Shown here: positions 1 through 11,896 of the stretch, one piece after another
How positions within the stretch are numbered: position 1 is the first letter of the stretch
Layout of the letters: every line of letters begins with the position of its first letter
Assembly (NCBI GenBank): GCA_036365455.1
Contig: JAWQUS010000010.1
Span: 22,926,501-22,990,500, forward strand
DNA: 64,000 bases
Reading direction: 5' to 3'
Origin: Macrosoma leucophasiata
Lineage: Eukaryota; Arthropoda; Insecta; Lepidoptera; Hedylidae
Notes under the pieces: model-generated
Databases searched by the model: none
What the model was told of the DNA's origin: nothing
Seen by the model: the letters and a program-made list of their open reading frames with translations, nothing else
Made by a program: the position numbers and the translations under genes

Positions 1-149
1 AAAAGCAGTCATTCCCAGATACATAAGGTATGTACCGTACCTATCACACTTAATTTTTTATAAATCGTATATTTGCTGGTGATAATACTGCATAGGTTCA
101 CTGCTGGTAGTACCACATTATTTATTACAACGTCTATAATATACCACTG

Positions 150-372
150 GTGGCAGGGTTTCAATGTTGGAGGCGTAAGTTACCACTCGCTGCATTACCT
201 AATCTATCTAACATCACATTGCTAAATTGTAGTAGTCAGCATTATTATGTTCTGGTTAGATGATAATGTGCCCATAGTTACTATCACAGAATCAAAATAA
301 CATGTTTTGTGCACGTATCTATAGCCTGCAGTATTTAATTACGAACTTCATGCTTGTTTGCCCTCATGATTC
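150..372 (+). repeat. SINE-A copy, strongly diverged
   Basis: The order of short motifs follows the SINE-A consensus: an acctaatctatct block, the block around the tataggctgcag-like site, and tgcttgtttgcc at the end. Many substitutions make it an old copy. Nothing coding is visible. Confidence 0.5.
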
Positions 373-1186
373 AAATCCTACTCACTCAACTCCCATCAAA
401 ATGGACATATAAATATCCATAATCTTCTAGAGGCATGATACTGTTAGGCATAAAGCCAGAAACTTCATTAGCATTTTTCATTAAACTTATCTATTCTCTG
501 AATGGATTTGCAGCTGATTTGCATATTTCTAAATTCCACGCGGCCAGTACAGAGGCGTTTGTTTGTGTTATTATTAATGAAGCGTTATCGTTGTTGGCGC
601 TTCCCTGGATTTTGATTTCAATTTCTATTCTGCAGTGTTTATATTAAGATATGCACGGTGTGAAAGAAAATTGGATTTGTGTTTATTTAACAAAGCTCAG
701 ATTAATAAGGAATAGGTTTGCTAATTCTTTGTAATATTAATAATAGTCAATTACGTGGTTAATGGTATTTGGGTTTTTATGTATTAAATTTGGTAAACCT
801 TGGTTTTGGTTTATTTATTTGTTTTTTTTTATGTACAGAGATGGTAAAGGCGGACTTAATGCCACTTATGCCAATCCAAATTTTTTTGTAAATCTATACA
901 ATAAAACAAGTTTCATTTTTTTTAAAGAGACCAATCCAATTAGTGTGTATGTATATAACAATACATACCGTATTGCGTTGATAGTTAGATGATCTTGGAT
1001 GTAATGCGGTGCCTTAAAATTATTTTCGTTTCAAATCAAAAACAAAAGTTCGACTTGTGTGATCCTTGAGCGATCTTTCTAACAAAAAAATACAATACCA
1101 ATAGAGCAGGCCTACAGAAGCTGAAAAGTGACTAAAACTTCTGGTTGGTTTTAAATAATAATTTAAATTTAGATATCAAAACTGTT
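373..1186. other. AT-rich intergenic stretch
   Basis: No exon, repeat boundary or RNA structure could be supported here. The short open frames show no similarity to known proteins and their composition follows the local AT richness. Confidence 0.4.
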
Positions 1187-1333
1187 GGACACGCACGGCC
1201 CTAAGCCCTCAGGAGTGGCAACGCATCTGCATTTTGACCTCTGGTCATTGTGTGGCTGTCTATAGGCTGCAGTCATCACTTAACATCAATGTGAACTGCA
1301 TGCCTGTTTGCCACTTCTATTTCATAAAAAAAA
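1187..1333 (+). repeat. SINE-A copy, 5' truncated
   Basis: Carries the 3' half of SINE-A, from the cctcaggagtggcaacgcat block to the A-rich tail. The missing 5' part is the usual outcome of incomplete reverse transcription. The following 1334-1786 shows no feature I can support. Confidence 0.8.
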
Positions 1334-1786
1334 ATCATTGCAACTTTCTGATTCGTCAGAGAGAGGTCTATCTTATTATACCCACTGAAAAGTTAAAGTT
1401 AGTATTTTGATCAAAATATACAACTCTACTGCATGTAGGTTAATAACGAGCAACGAAAGTACCAGGACCGCAGAACTCATAAAGACATAATAAATAGGTT
1501 CACACTATGATCCTATAAGGAACATTTCCAGTCATACATCAGACATGTTTTAGAGAGCAGTATGAAATACGGCGTCGATAACTGATGGTATCTACGGGAC
1601 CCCGGGCGGCCCGCCGTGGGACGTCGTGAAGTATGACCATTAGGTTACATCATTTATATGACGGCTTCATATATCACTAGCTTTATGCCTGTGGCTTCGC
1701 CCATACTACATAATTTTGACTGCTTGGTTTTTTCCCGTTCTCGAGAGAACGTTCTTTCTCCGTTCTTATAGTTTTTCAAAATTAGA

Positions 1787-2064
1787 AGAGCTCCAGTGAT
1801 GGAGCTCGCGGGCGTAGGCACCACCGCATACCTAATATACTAGCCGCTAATTGGTAGTGTGCAGCTCTATCGTGTTCCGGTCAGGTGCTAATGTACGGCC
1901 CTGTAATTTCCGGCACAGGGGCATAACACCTTTGGCCTCAGGAGTGGTAACGCATCTGCATTTTGACCTTTGTCTTTGTGTTAGTGTCTATAGGCTGCAG
2001 TCATCACTTAACATAAATGTGAACTGCATGTTTGTTTGCCACTTCCATTACATAAAAAAAAACG
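1787..2064 (+). repeat. SINE-A, near full length
   Basis: One of the most complete copies. It starts at the agagctccagtgatggagct hairpin-like head, runs through gcgggcgtaggcaccaccgc, and ends in tttgccacttccattacat plus a run of A. It has no terminal inverted repeats and no coding frame. The A tail and frequent 5' truncation of relatives suggest retroposition. About 25 copies lie in this window in both orientations. Confidence 0.85.
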
Positions 2065-2454
2065 TCTACCACATTTTAAATAGCAGAAAAAGTCAAAAGA
2101 GAAAAGTCAACTAAACAATTTCTATAAATATAAGAGTCGCGTTTGAAATAACAATTTCCAACTTACGATTAAATTAAGACGTAGATATTATGAATATCGC
2201 AACAGATCATTTTCAAACCCTGTGATAAACTTGTTCCGTTTTTTCGTCACTCTTAAGCTCTTCTATCTCATAATATTCAACTCGTTTTCATAATTTTGGA
2301 TCTATATATCACATTTGCTTTCGTTTTGTATGAAATGATAAAAAGTAGGAAATATAATTCAACATTACCATATCTACGGAAAATATTCGGCCAACTCTAA
2401 TCGTTCTTAGCTTATTGTTTTGGATCACTAATAGCAGATCACTTGCTGCATAGA
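2065..2454. other. Unassigned AT-rich stretch
   Basis: No gene, repeat or structure recognised. Confidence 0.35.
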
Positions 2455-2768
2455 CGTAACTTCACGCCTGTAATCCCCGAATGGGTAGGCAGAGGGGTTT
2501 GCATGCATTCAAGCATACATGCAAACACCCACGATTCGCCGGTTACGTTTTGGCCCATGTAACAGGTGGCGAGCCTGTTGACATCTCCGGGCACATTACC
2601 AAACTTTGAGGTACTGGGAAATTTCCAGAAAATGGAAAAATCCCAATAGAACCAGAGATAAAGGCTTTTTCACCATTATCTCTGATAACCCTCTACCCGG
2701 GAATCGAACCCAGGACCTCAGCGTAGTAGTAGTAGTAGTGGCCTGCTACCACTAGGCTACCGAGGCAG
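2455..2768 (-). repeat. SINE-D, tRNA-derived SINE
   Basis: On the minus strand the right end reads as a tRNA-like head. It has an A-box-like TAGCCTAGTGG and a B-box GGGTTCGATTCCC, the two internal RNA polymerase III promoter elements. A short (TAC)n run lies between them. The body ends near 2455 in a tail containing CTCTGCCTACCC and GGCGTGAAG, which resembles the 3' end of the LINE fragments at 51.8 and 52.5 kb. Confidence 0.75.
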
Positions 2769-3183
2769 TTACTGCATAGAATTGTACAAAATAAACAATT
2801 TGATATTGACTCTGTAAGTTGACTCAACATGTTCGAAGCTCGGGAAAGTCACGTACCAATTGCTATGTTATCCAAATGTGAACCGATTTCCATAGACTGT
2901 GATCAGCATAAACAATGAATTGAAGATTTATATAAATACCTGAACTTTGGTCCTCTTGCATTGGGCCTGATAATTTTATTTGTTTCTTTTTATGTCAAGC
3001 AAGCATAGTACACATCGATGGTATGTAATACTGTAGCCTATAAAGATTTAAATGAAACCAAAGATTTCAATTTACTTGCGTGGCCACTCCTGAGGCCTAA
3101 GATATTAGGTATCCCTCTGAATCGGAAATAAGTGAAGTGACACTTTAGGGTTTTTTAGAGATGGGAAGGCTGTGTAAAGGTAA
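2769..3183. other. Unassigned stretch
   Basis: AT-rich, no supported feature. Confidence 0.35.
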
Positions 3184-3335
3184 CTGGTGGTAGGGATCTA
3201 GTGACGTGCTCGCGGGCGTAGGCACCACCGCATTACCTATTCTACTTGGCGCTAAATGGTAGTGTTCAACACAATCGTGTTCCGGTCATCTGGTCATACG
3301 GCCCTGTAATTTCCGGCACAGAAGCATAATACCTT
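3184..3335 (+). repeat. SINE-A, 5' half only
   Basis: Starts at the tggtggtag head and continues through the cggccctgtaatttccggca block, then stops at gcataatacct. The 3' half and A tail are absent. Confidence 0.75.
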
Positions 3336-3544
3336 ATTTATTTAATTACTTGCATAAAATGTAAGTTATAGTGATAACAAAGATTGTTGGTGGCTTTATT
3401 ACATTTTGTCGATACACGACGTGCAAATACAATTATATGTAATTATACATATTTTTTTATTATTTAAACCAATTTTTGTATATTATTTCGCATTAACACA
3501 TGCTTGTAAAATATATTTGAAAGAAAATTGGGTAGAAAAAAATT

Positions 3545-3679
3545 ACTTCAGGTGAGACTCAAACTCGCGGCCACTGGGAATCTAGTCCAGCCGCTCTTCC
3601 AACTGAGCTACCGAAGTACCGAAGGAAGAGCGGCTGGACTAGATTCCCAGTGGCCGCGAGTTCGAGTCTCGCCTGAAGT
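3545..3679. repeat. Head-to-head palindrome of two tRNA-like units
   Basis: Two arms of about 56 bases (3545-3600 and 3624-3679) are near-perfect reverse complements around a 23-base centre. Each arm is most of a tRNA-like unit with acceptor, D-arm, a ctagatt loop and a T-arm with TTCGAGT loop. The same unit occurs singly at 13561, 33114, 43454 and 61516. The anticodon stem has a mismatch, so this is probably a tRNA-derived repeat and not a tRNA gene. Confidence 0.8.
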
Positions 3680-3754
3680 CAAATTATTCTTTCCATTTTT
3701 CTTTAAAATAATTAAACCAAGTCAACATAATATAAAACGAGACTTTTAGACTTA

Positions 3755-3960
3755 GACATCAGGAGTGGCAACGCATCTACATTGAAATCTCTAGTCTCAT
3801 GCAGATGTTTATAGGCTACACTATTACTTAGATCGCACCAATTTAAACTGTGTGCTTGTTTGCCACTTCATAATATGTCTTCAGGCTTTTGTCATGACAT
3901 AACATCTATGTGAACTGCTAGCTTGTTTACCACCATCATTATAAAAAACCCATTTGCAGA
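3755..3960 (+). repeat. SINE-A, diverged, partly duplicated 3' half
   Basis: Contains caggagtggcaacgcatcta, then two versions of the terminal tgcttgtttgccac block (near 3860 and 3925), suggesting an internal duplication or two overlapping old copies. Confidence 0.55.
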
Positions 3961-4724
3961 TAATTCTTCGAGAATTATTTTCTCTAGTCTAAGTGTCAAA
4001 GAATATTATTAATTAGAATAATATCTTTATAGTTAATCAAAACTTACAGACGCAGTAAAATAATGCTTACTACACACCAAGAAACACGTCATACCTAAGC
4101 CGAACGACTCACGAAGACATTCAACACCGCTTAGTCCTCGTCAAACTGTTATTAAAGCCATCCGCAATCCGGATTCCACCGGATCAGTCCAAATATTAAA
4201 CTTGCCCCAAAGAAATATTGCAGTAACCGACGGATTAAACTCAGTGTCAACACAGACGGATTTCACTATTCAGTACACGTCGGTGCTGGGAAAATGACAT
4301 GTTCCAAATATTTAGCGAACTCGCTACTGTTTGTTGTGAATGGATAAATTGAGCTGTCGAACAGAATGGAAGTGTATCGTGAACGTTTTTTGTTGACGGA
4401 CACGTGTTTATTGATGTAAATATTTTCGTTCCTAGATTTTCTTTTATAGAAACACAGGTAGGAGTAATTCATACGCGATTTATTTCTATATTGATATATA
4501 TATATTATTATTATCAAAATGTTTACCTGACTGGAGAATTCTTGTGACGGAGATGGAAGGCATAGACAGCATTGCATAACATAATTGATCTATCTGTAAT
4601 TAAAAGATGGTAGAATTCGAAGTATGCCTTCGGCGGCAACAACTCATTTTTTATTCTATTTACCACCAAATAATAGTAATCTGCATCAAGTCACCTCTTA
4701 AGCTTAATTACCTGACCCTCGCCT
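3961..4724. other. Unassigned stretch
   Basis: No supported gene or repeat. A frame of about 100 codons on the minus strand has no recognisable domain. Confidence 0.35.
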
Positions 4725-5532
4725 CGGCTTGATTAAGTTTCGTTCAGTGAACATGCAGTATTCACGCTGGTCGCTGTCAGTAAGAGCGAACATGATTGCG
4801 AGGAGGTTTGCACGCTGCTCGAAAGAAGTGAAAATCACTCTCTTTCGGGCAAACTGCACATCTTTCTATACGTGTAGTACATGGGCTATTTTTTTCTCAG
4901 AAGTCATACAGCGGCCTCCGCATCCAGTACAACAACGCTTTCAGGATGTTGATGGGGTTGCCCAAATTTTGCAGTGCGTCAGGGATGTTCGCTGAAAATA
5001 ATGTAGATTGTTTTTATGCTACAATGCGAAAAAGATGTGCATCATTGGTCCGCAGAGTGAGGTTAAGCCCCAACAACTTCCTGAGAATGGTGGCCAGCAG
5101 ACTGGACTGCGTGTACATCAATCACTGCTGTGTAATCTCTCACGGAATGGCACAGCTGTGATTTATGTACTTACCTGGTGCCTGTTGCTTTTTTTGTTGT
5201 GTTTTTTTTTTTTTTTTTTTATGTTATGGACGTGGCAAACAAGCATGCAGTTCACATTGATGTTAAGTGATGACTGCAGCCTATAGACACCCACACAAAG
5301 ACCAAGGTCAAACGGCAGATGCGTTGCCACTTCTGAGGCCTAAGGTGTTATGCCTCTGTGCCGGAAATTACAGGGCCGTACATTACCACCTGACCGGAAC
5401 ACGATAGTGCTGAACACTACCATTTTTATGTTATTTTATTTCATTTATGTCTGTGTGTATTGTTTGTATATTTTGTAATAATTTTATGGACCTTTGTGTC
5501 TGAATTAAGAAATAAATAAATAAATAAAAAAA
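4725..5532 (+). mobile_element. LINE 3' fragment (CR1/Jockey-like), frameshifted, with nested SINE
   Basis: Two overlapping frames (4729-4995 and 4946-5161) together read as the C-terminal part of a non-LTR reverse transcriptase: ARRFARCS, then TLFRANCTSFYTCSTW, then, after a frame change, LPKFCSASGMFAENN. The 3' UTR is split by a minus-strand SINE-A (5206-5425). It resumes and ends in an AATAAATAAATAAATA tail. The element is 5' truncated and dead. Clade assignment is from motif memory only. Confidence 0.7.
5206..5425 (-). repeat. SINE-A inserted in a LINE 3' UTR
   Basis: Begins with a T run (the complement of the A tail) followed by gtggcaaacaagcatgcagt. It runs back to actaccattt, where it is 5' truncated. 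The host LINE sequence flanks it on both sides. Confidence 0.85.
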
Positions 5533-5843
5533 TTGATCTACATATTATGTGGACTTGAGTGTTTGAGTAAATTTGTGCATTTTCTTGGCACTTATGTGTA
5601 CAAAGTTGTAAATGACAGCGAAGGTCTGCTTTGATTTGTTGGTCTCTTGCGGTAATCCAAAATAATTTGAGTTTGATATCAAAGGTAAATCAGTTTTTAA
5701 ATTGGATATTGAAATAAAATGTATCTGTTGTTTTGATAGACATAAAAAATTTAATCTATGTATCGGTTGAGTTAATATTAACGCGAATATTAGGGTACGC
5801 TGTAAATTAACAAATTATGTAGCTAATGGAAGTCGGCGGGTAA

Positions 5844-6145
5844 CATAGAGCAACGCGGCCCAACGCTACTCCCCACCGGTCGCGGCGGACCGGAGGGGAG
5901 TAGCCATAGCGTGTATTACCGATGCAAAACAGTCTGTCATTTTTTTGCGGGGGGAAATGCGTGCAACACACACGCACACTACAAAAATCGTCTATTACTA
6001 CGAAACTCATACCTTGACTATAACAAAACATAACAATTTCACGCACACATTTAAACATCTAGGCGACAGGTATAGGTATATTTGGGCTTGTACTTTGACA
6101 GAGGGGAAAGCCTGCATGGCTACTCCCCTCCGGTTTTGCTCTATG
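5844..6145 (-). mobile_element. hAT-type MITE, copy 1
   Basis: 302 bp with terminal inverted repeats CATAGAGCAAC and TTGCTCTATG. It is flanked by a perfect 8-bp target duplication GCGGGTAA (5836-5843 and 6146-6153). Eight-base duplications and CA..TG ends are typical of the hAT superfamily. It has no transposase, so it depends on an autonomous relative. Five further copies are at 10743, 28069, 35560, 43896 and 49770. Confidence 0.9.
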
Positions 6146-6390
6146 GCGGGTAATAGTCATCTATATATCCATGAATCTACACGCGAACAATGCATAAACT
6201 ACCTCTCCGCCCCTGTTCTGTGTCCCCACCATTGCGTTGGATGACTCAAGTTTATAGATGCCCACACATTTGAGATAATCATATGATAGTGTTTTGTTTT
6301 TAGGCCCCGTCGATGTTATTTTTCGTTGAAGTAAGTACGGTGTACGGTCTTGTAACGGTAAGTGTCGAATTATTCCAATAAACAATCAAT

Positions 6391-6720
6391 ATAATAATAA
6401 TAAATAATGGTAACCCACTGCTGGACACGAGTCTCTCCCCCTTTTTTTGGGAGGAGGCCTGGAGCTTACTCCACCACACTGCTCCAATGCGGATTGGTGG
6501 AGATCCGGGTTAGTGGCCAACCCGCTGCCAGGCCATAAGCCATCCGATAAGGTTAAACGACTGCTATCTATCGATAGCAACCGGGACCGACGGCTTACCG
6601 TGACGGTGGCGCATTTTAATTTGCCACTAGCGTTCACCCATCACAACCCGATCGCGCCCATAATGCTTAAACGAGTAGATTGCCTATGATCTACACAAGC
6701 CGCGGGGCCATGCGCGCTTC
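6391..6720 (-). repeat. SINE-B, tRNA-derived
   Basis: On the minus strand it begins GAAGCGCGCATGGCCC and ends in GGGTTACCATTATT plus an ATT-rich tail. The A-box of related copies is TGGCCCAGCGG. The tail contains CCAGCAGTGG, which also occurs at the 3' ends of the RTE LINE fragments here. Other copies: 18649, 21487, 26163. Confidence 0.8.
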
Positions 6721-6869
6721 AACAATTAATGATTGTATACTTATATAATCAGACTTTCTGACTGAAAGTTTTACGTGCAAGTTTAGTTTGTCTCAATATA
6801 TTTACAGGATTTCTTTTAAATTGCAGTTTATGAGAGTTAGATAATTGCTATTATCAAAAAGTGTAAACT

Positions 6870-7136
6870 ATAGCCATGTAATATACGGCGCAGAAGCATA
6901 ACACCTTAGGCCTCAGGAGTGGTAGCGCATCTGCATTTTGACCTTGGTCTTCGTGTGGGTGTCTATAGGCTGCAGTCATCACTTATCGTTAATGTGAAGC
7001 TTGCTTGCATTACACTTTTAGGGCTTCCACCCATAAACACGATACGATGTTGAGTCGTACCACGATGCGTCGTGTACGTGGAAACTCAACTCAACTCAAC
7101 ACTTTTTTTGCCCCACTTCCATTACAAAAAAAAAAT
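6870..7136 (+). repeat. SINE-A interrupted by part of another repeat
   Basis: The 5' part (cggcgcagaagcataacacc onward) and the A-rich 3' end belong to SINE-A. Between them (about 7013-7085) sits a segment matching one end of the 7763-8052 MITE, followed by a short ctcaa repeat. Confidence 0.6.
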
Positions 7137-7552
7137 ATGTTTCAAACATCCAAAATTTTATTCACCAATTTAAACTTACAAAAATGAAAAAGGAATTGTC
7201 AAAGCAAATCTATATTCTCATCGCGTAGATTATTTGATTGACGCCGTAATTAATTCCCCAGGGTCCCCTCAATTAAGAATTCTTCCATTTTAATTCATCG
7301 TAAGGATTACCTTCATTTCAACGTTAAGGCTTTCTTCTAAAGTGACGATTGTTACAAAAATTTCGACAGATGTAGAATCGTGACCGGATGGAAATGAAGG
7401 ATATTGGATTTTTTTTCAATTAATTAAGGGAAGGTGAAATAGTGGCTTCTTTGGTAGGTACGTTATGTACTTGTAATATTTATTTTTCGCAATAATACAT
7501 GCGAGTGAAATCAAAAAGGGAAAGCGAAATTTGGCGCATCGGTGTGGGACTT
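7137..7552. other. Unassigned stretch
   Basis: AT-rich; no supported feature. Confidence 0.35.
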
Positions 7553-7622
7553 CAGTAGCTTAGTGGTAAAGCGGCTGGACTGGTTATCCTGAGGTCGCAG
7601 GTTCGATTCCTGCCCGAAGTCA
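7553..7622 (+). repeat. tRNA-like unit, variant
   Basis: Folds roughly as a tRNA, with a GACTTC/GAAGTC acceptor, a D-arm agcttagtggtaaagc, loop ctggtta, and a T-arm with loop ttcgatt closed by gcagg/cctgc. The B-box GGTTCGATTCC is perfect. The anticodon stem has a T-T mismatch. If it were a real tRNA the anticodon would be GGT. The surrounding ttttcttt-rich sequence is shared with the repeated tRNA-like units, so a SINE head is more likely. Confidence 0.55.
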
Positions 7623-7762
7623 TGTTTTTCTTTTCGTTTTTTCTTTAATTTCTAACGTTATGTACTGTTATAATCACGGATATTTATCTATTCCGTGGTA
7701 ATAATGATCGATAATGAATGACTTCTAAAAGTTCTAAACTCGATAACTACGTCGTTGACCGA

Positions 7763-8052
7763 TTCTACACATAAACACGATACGACGTCGCATGGTGGAA
7801 ATCTACGACGCGACATCGTAATGTGCCACGAAGCTCGACACGACGATGATTGAAAGAAATGTGTGGATCAAGCACCTAGCTATTTTTTCTTTATCCGTCT
7901 TCTTAATAACAGTACGAGCAGAACACGTCCATGTTTAGAAATTAACTACGACATTCACGTTGCACGTTACAATGTCGCGTCGCAGATTTCCACGTACACG
8001 ACGCATCGTGGTACGACTCAACATCGTATCGTGTTTATGGGTGGAAGCCCTA
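7763..8052. mobile_element. MITE with long terminal inverted repeats
   Basis: The two ends are inverted copies of a sequence containing cataaacacgatacga, gtggaaatct and acgacgcgacat, over at least 60 bases each. No coding frame is present. One end also occurs alone at about 7018-7080. The exact termini and target duplication could not be fixed, so the superfamily is not assigned. Confidence 0.65.
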
Positions 8053-8107
8053 AAGATCTAACTCACTTGCTATTCGAAACATAAAGCCACTACGCAGTAG
8101 CTACAGT

Positions 8108-8266
8108 TTTAACCTATCTGCCACCAAATGGTAGTGTAGATATAACAACTTAGGTCTCAGGGGTGGCAACGCAACTTTCTGGTTTTTGTGTAGATGTCTA
8201 TAGGCCGCAGTCATCTTTTAACATCCATGTGAAATGCGTGCTAGTCTGCCATCTTTGTTACATAAA
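8108..8266 (+). repeat. SINE-A, older subfamily
   Basis: Carries atctgccaccaaatggtagt and gtctataggccgcagtcatc, ending in ttacataaaaa. The variant positions are shared with the copy at 19397 and suggest a separate subfamily. The next 530 bases show no supported feature. Confidence 0.7.
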
Positions 8267-8804
8267 AATAGGAAATCAGATGAGTGAAATCGCGGGAAAC
8301 ATCTAGTATTCCATAAAACCTTCAATAAACAATCCGCAAATCAGCCATAACAAAAATAGCAATGATCGTAAATATGTTGAAATATTTGATACTCGCACTT
8401 TTATGATCATTACCAAGATTACCTTCTTTAATGAGTTCCTGTTCAATTTTACACCTGAACAGTTCAAATGACCCCCAAAATGTCTGGAATTAATTCCACG
8501 CACAATCGTCTTGGGGGCAATCTCATTAAAACAAATCTTACTTTCGGCGCTCATCAACATTTTAAGAAGGTGGAAGTGGTTTTAGAATCTTCTGTGCGTC
8601 AAAATGAAGATTATTGCAATTCATTTTTAAATGAAAAGGTACAATAAAGGTAAATATTGCACATCGAGCCTAGGAAGGAGACTTCGGCTTATTTCGGGTC
8701 TGTAAAGCGTTATCTCTTTCGCACCGTACTTATTTGACGTTTGTCGACCATTTTTATCATGTTTCGACCAATACCGGTATGTCAGTGCCTCGTCAGTGCT
8801 TACG

Positions 8805-9705
8805 TAGGCAGTGTGCAACAGAGATTACGCTCTACGAAGTCGAAACTCATATCAATGCTTTCACAACAATAAAGTAAATTGTAATTATAATCACCTGGAA
8901 TTTGTTAAAACATTTAAATATTTAGGCCTAACAGTTGACAGTAAATTTAGTTGGAAATCACACACACAGGATATTTGTAACAAACTTAGAATCATTTTAA
9001 GCAACTTTTATCAGTTTCAGAGAGTACTGGATAGGCATACACTTCTCAAGGTGCATTATGCATTGGTAGACTTCATTATAAGTTATGGAGTTAGTGTATA
9101 TGGTCGTACATTTGGCTCATACCTGAAGAATATTTAAAATTTACAAATTAGACTACTGAAATGTATAATCAATAAGAAAACTAAACTTGAATGCGCAGGT
9201 GATTATGAAAAGTTATTTGTATTATATAAAATCTTACCAGTAAACCTGAAAGTAACTTATTTCATTGCGCTTGAACAATATTTTAGTGAAGATAACAAAA
9301 CTATATTGGAAAATAGGTATAATACCAGGCGGACTAGTCATAATAAATTGTTTCAACCATCTGCGGTCAATTACTATGGAGAAAGGACAACTAAATACTT
9401 GGTCCCAAAAATATTCAATAAACTGGACGTGCTAAGATAAGAACAAAAATATAGTCACACAAGGATAAAGTTAGAACTAAAAAATGTATTGTAGGGTTGA
9501 TCTTGACAGCCGGTTCCAATGTTCCTACCAAAATCGAAGAATTGTAACCGGCTGTCCAGATCAAGTCTTATTAACAGCTATGGTAGGTACATATAGTATA
9601 GAGCTGAGTTTTACCTTGCCAACAAACTGCTTCGTCAGTTTGGCGAGATTTTAGTTTATAAGTTTGATAATGCATCTGTGGAAAATTAAATAAAAAAAAA
9701 AAAAA
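8805..9705 (+). pseudogene. Truncated LINE (Jockey/CR1-like), 3' end
   Basis: The frame 8811-9137 encodes the end of a non-LTR reverse transcriptase: TFKYLGLTVDSKFSWKSHT, then YGVSVYGRTFG. After a stop codon the same frame continues with similarity to the C-terminal region and further stops, then a 3' UTR and a run of A at about 9690-9705. The endonuclease and the catalytic core are missing. An imperfect inverted repeat of about 26 bp (9495-9522 with 9541-9567) lies in the 3' UTR. Confidence 0.75.
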
Positions 9706-9829
9706 AACGAGCCGATCGTCTCTTTCGCAGGCCCGATGTGCTGCTTTATTAATTATTGAGTACTGTATTTAGCTGCTAACTAAATGTCTTGTTATTTGGA
9801 CGTCACGAGTCGAGATTTTATCTATCTAT

Positions 9830-10112
9830 ACCTACATACAAAGTAATGAGATTGGAGTGTCTGTTTGTAATATAAAAATAACCGCTTTTTGCTCAATGCA
9901 TATGTAGGTATGTATGTACACGGTACTTTTTTTTTACAATTTTTGTCTGTCAGTCTGTCTGTTCGTTGGGGCTTATCTCGGGAACGGCTGGACCGATTTT
10001 GACAGGACTTTCACTGGCACATTAATACTAGCTGCCCCCACGTCCTCATCCGGGTATATACTAAACAATCATACATTCTCACGCGGACGAAGTCGCGGGC
10101 ACTACAAGTTAA
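9830..10112. repeat. Interspersed repeat F
   Basis: Contains a tctgtctgt run, gaacggctggaccgattttg, and ends near cacgcggacgaagtcgcggg. The same ordered blocks recur at 62262-62458, and a variant of the end block is at 17690. It has no coding frame. Confidence 0.55.
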
Positions 10113-10360
10113 TAAATAAATGAATGGAATTAATTATTCGCTAGAGATATAGTAGATAAAATCTTTCTTGATATAGGTATCACCACATAATTGGCATGCA
10201 AATTAAAGGTAACATGTTCATTTTATCATATCGTTTATCTGCATATAACCAAACTAAAAATGTATTCAGAGAATAAAAAACTTAAAATATCTGCAGTATA
10301 AAATTTTTAAGTAATAAATAAAATTATGCGTAGTCAAAACAAGTTATGAAGTCAGATTTT

Positions 10361-10530
10361 CTTTTTATGTCATGAAAGTGGCAAACAAGCATGCGGCTCA
10401 CATTGATATTATGTGATGACTGGAGCCTACAGACACTAACAGAAAAGCAAAGGTCAAAATGCAGATGCGTTACTAATCCTGAGGCCTAAGGTGTTATGCC
10501 TCTGTGCCGGGAATTACAGAGCCGTACAAA
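10361..10530 (-). repeat. SINE-A, 5' truncated
   Basis: Runs from tcatgaaagtggcaaacaag to gccgtacaaa. Confidence 0.8.
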
Positions 10531-10742
10531 TAAGATCTACGTAATTTACGATCTAAGTATTCCAGGAGTGAATGAACACAACTAAATGAACCAAAACATA
10601 TCATTATAATTACATAGATTGTAGGTAAATTTCTTTCCATTCAATTGTTTTGAGGATGTAAGTAAACATATTCTCGGGTAAACGTCTATATATGAACGGT
10701 GTGGCGTGGCGGGACGACAGCACGACGTTGAGCTGTTGTAAA

Positions 10743-11035
10743 CATAGCGCAACACCGGAGGGGAGTAGCCATATACAGACTTTCCCCTTTATCAAAGTAC
10801 AAGCCCAAATGGGCCTATACCTATCGCCTAGATGTTTTAATGTGTGCGTGAAATTGTTTCTGTATTTTGTTACAGTCAAGGTGTGAGTTTCGTAGTATTA
10901 GACGATTTTTGTAGTGTGCGTGTGTGTCGCACGCATTTTCCCCCGCAAAAAATGACAGACTGTTTTGCATCGGTAATAAACGCTATGGCTACTCCCCTCC
11001 AGTCCGCCGCGGCCGGTGGCCCGTGTTTCTCTATG
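10743..11035 (+). mobile_element. hAT-type MITE, copy 2
   Basis: 293 bp with ends CATAGCGCAAC and TTTCTCTATG. It is flanked by the perfect 8-bp duplication GTTGTAAA (10735-10742 and 11036-11043). Internally it carries the family's subterminal inverted repeat, ccggaggggagtagcc at one end and ggctactcccctcc at the other. Confidence 0.9.
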
Positions 11036-11163
11036 GTTGTAAAGTACTAAATGGTATGGGAGACGCTACACCCACACCGCCTAAACCCGCTACAACCATG
11101 CCGCCCGGCGCGCTTCGTTGATTCGAATCGATCTGCAAAACGACGCATCGATCTGCCAGAACA

Positions 11164-11326
11164 ACCTGGTGGTAGAGCTCCAATGATGAAGCTTGCGGGC
11201 GTAGGCACTACTGCATTACCTGATATACTTGCCGCTAAATGGTAGTGTTCAGCACTATCTTGTTCCGGTCAGGTGGTAATGTACGACCTTGTTATTTCTG
11301 GCACAGAGGCATAACACCTTAGGCTG
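11164..11326 (+). repeat. SINE-A, 5' half
   Basis: Starts at ggtggtagagctccaatgat and stops after gcataacaccttaggct. No A tail. The following 570 bases to 11896 show a short gaaa repeat and nothing else I can support. Confidence 0.75.
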
Positions 11327-11896
11327 CATCCGCTAATATTGAAAGAAAGAAAGAAAGTCTATTTATCATCAATTAAGGACAAAGACAAATAATAAAATTT
11401 CAGATTCAAATCTATACTTACCAGGATATTTTTACCAAAACATCATGGCATATTGTTTCGAATCACAAAAGAATATTGTACGACGCAATATCATGCAAAT
11501 ATGAAATCTCGACGACTACAAAAGAACACAGCGCTGAACATTTTTCATTACAATTGAATGTTGTATTCAGTATGTTTATAGTAGAATATTAGGTACTTGT
11601 TTTAAGAAGCTTTATTCATATTGTGAAAGGCTTTCGCTTGTCTAGTAACAAGTTTCATATATTATATTCTCGAGTTTCGTTCAAAATGTGAGGAGCGATA
11701 TCAATGTTATGAGTTTTCTTTAACACATTACTTGTTAGTACTTGTTTTGTTGGAAGAGGTGAATTAGGTGTTATATTTTTCATTATTTGAGAGAAGCTAA
11801 CAAACAACCCAAAGTTCGCCTGTCAGGAAATATCAGAAACTGCTGGACGTAACTATACAAAGAACAAATTTGGCTTTGGCAAAAAGGTTTTACTAG

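Noticed and set aside
4266..4577. 103-codon minus-strand frame
   Set aside because: No signal, domain or splice context; composition follows the AT-rich background.
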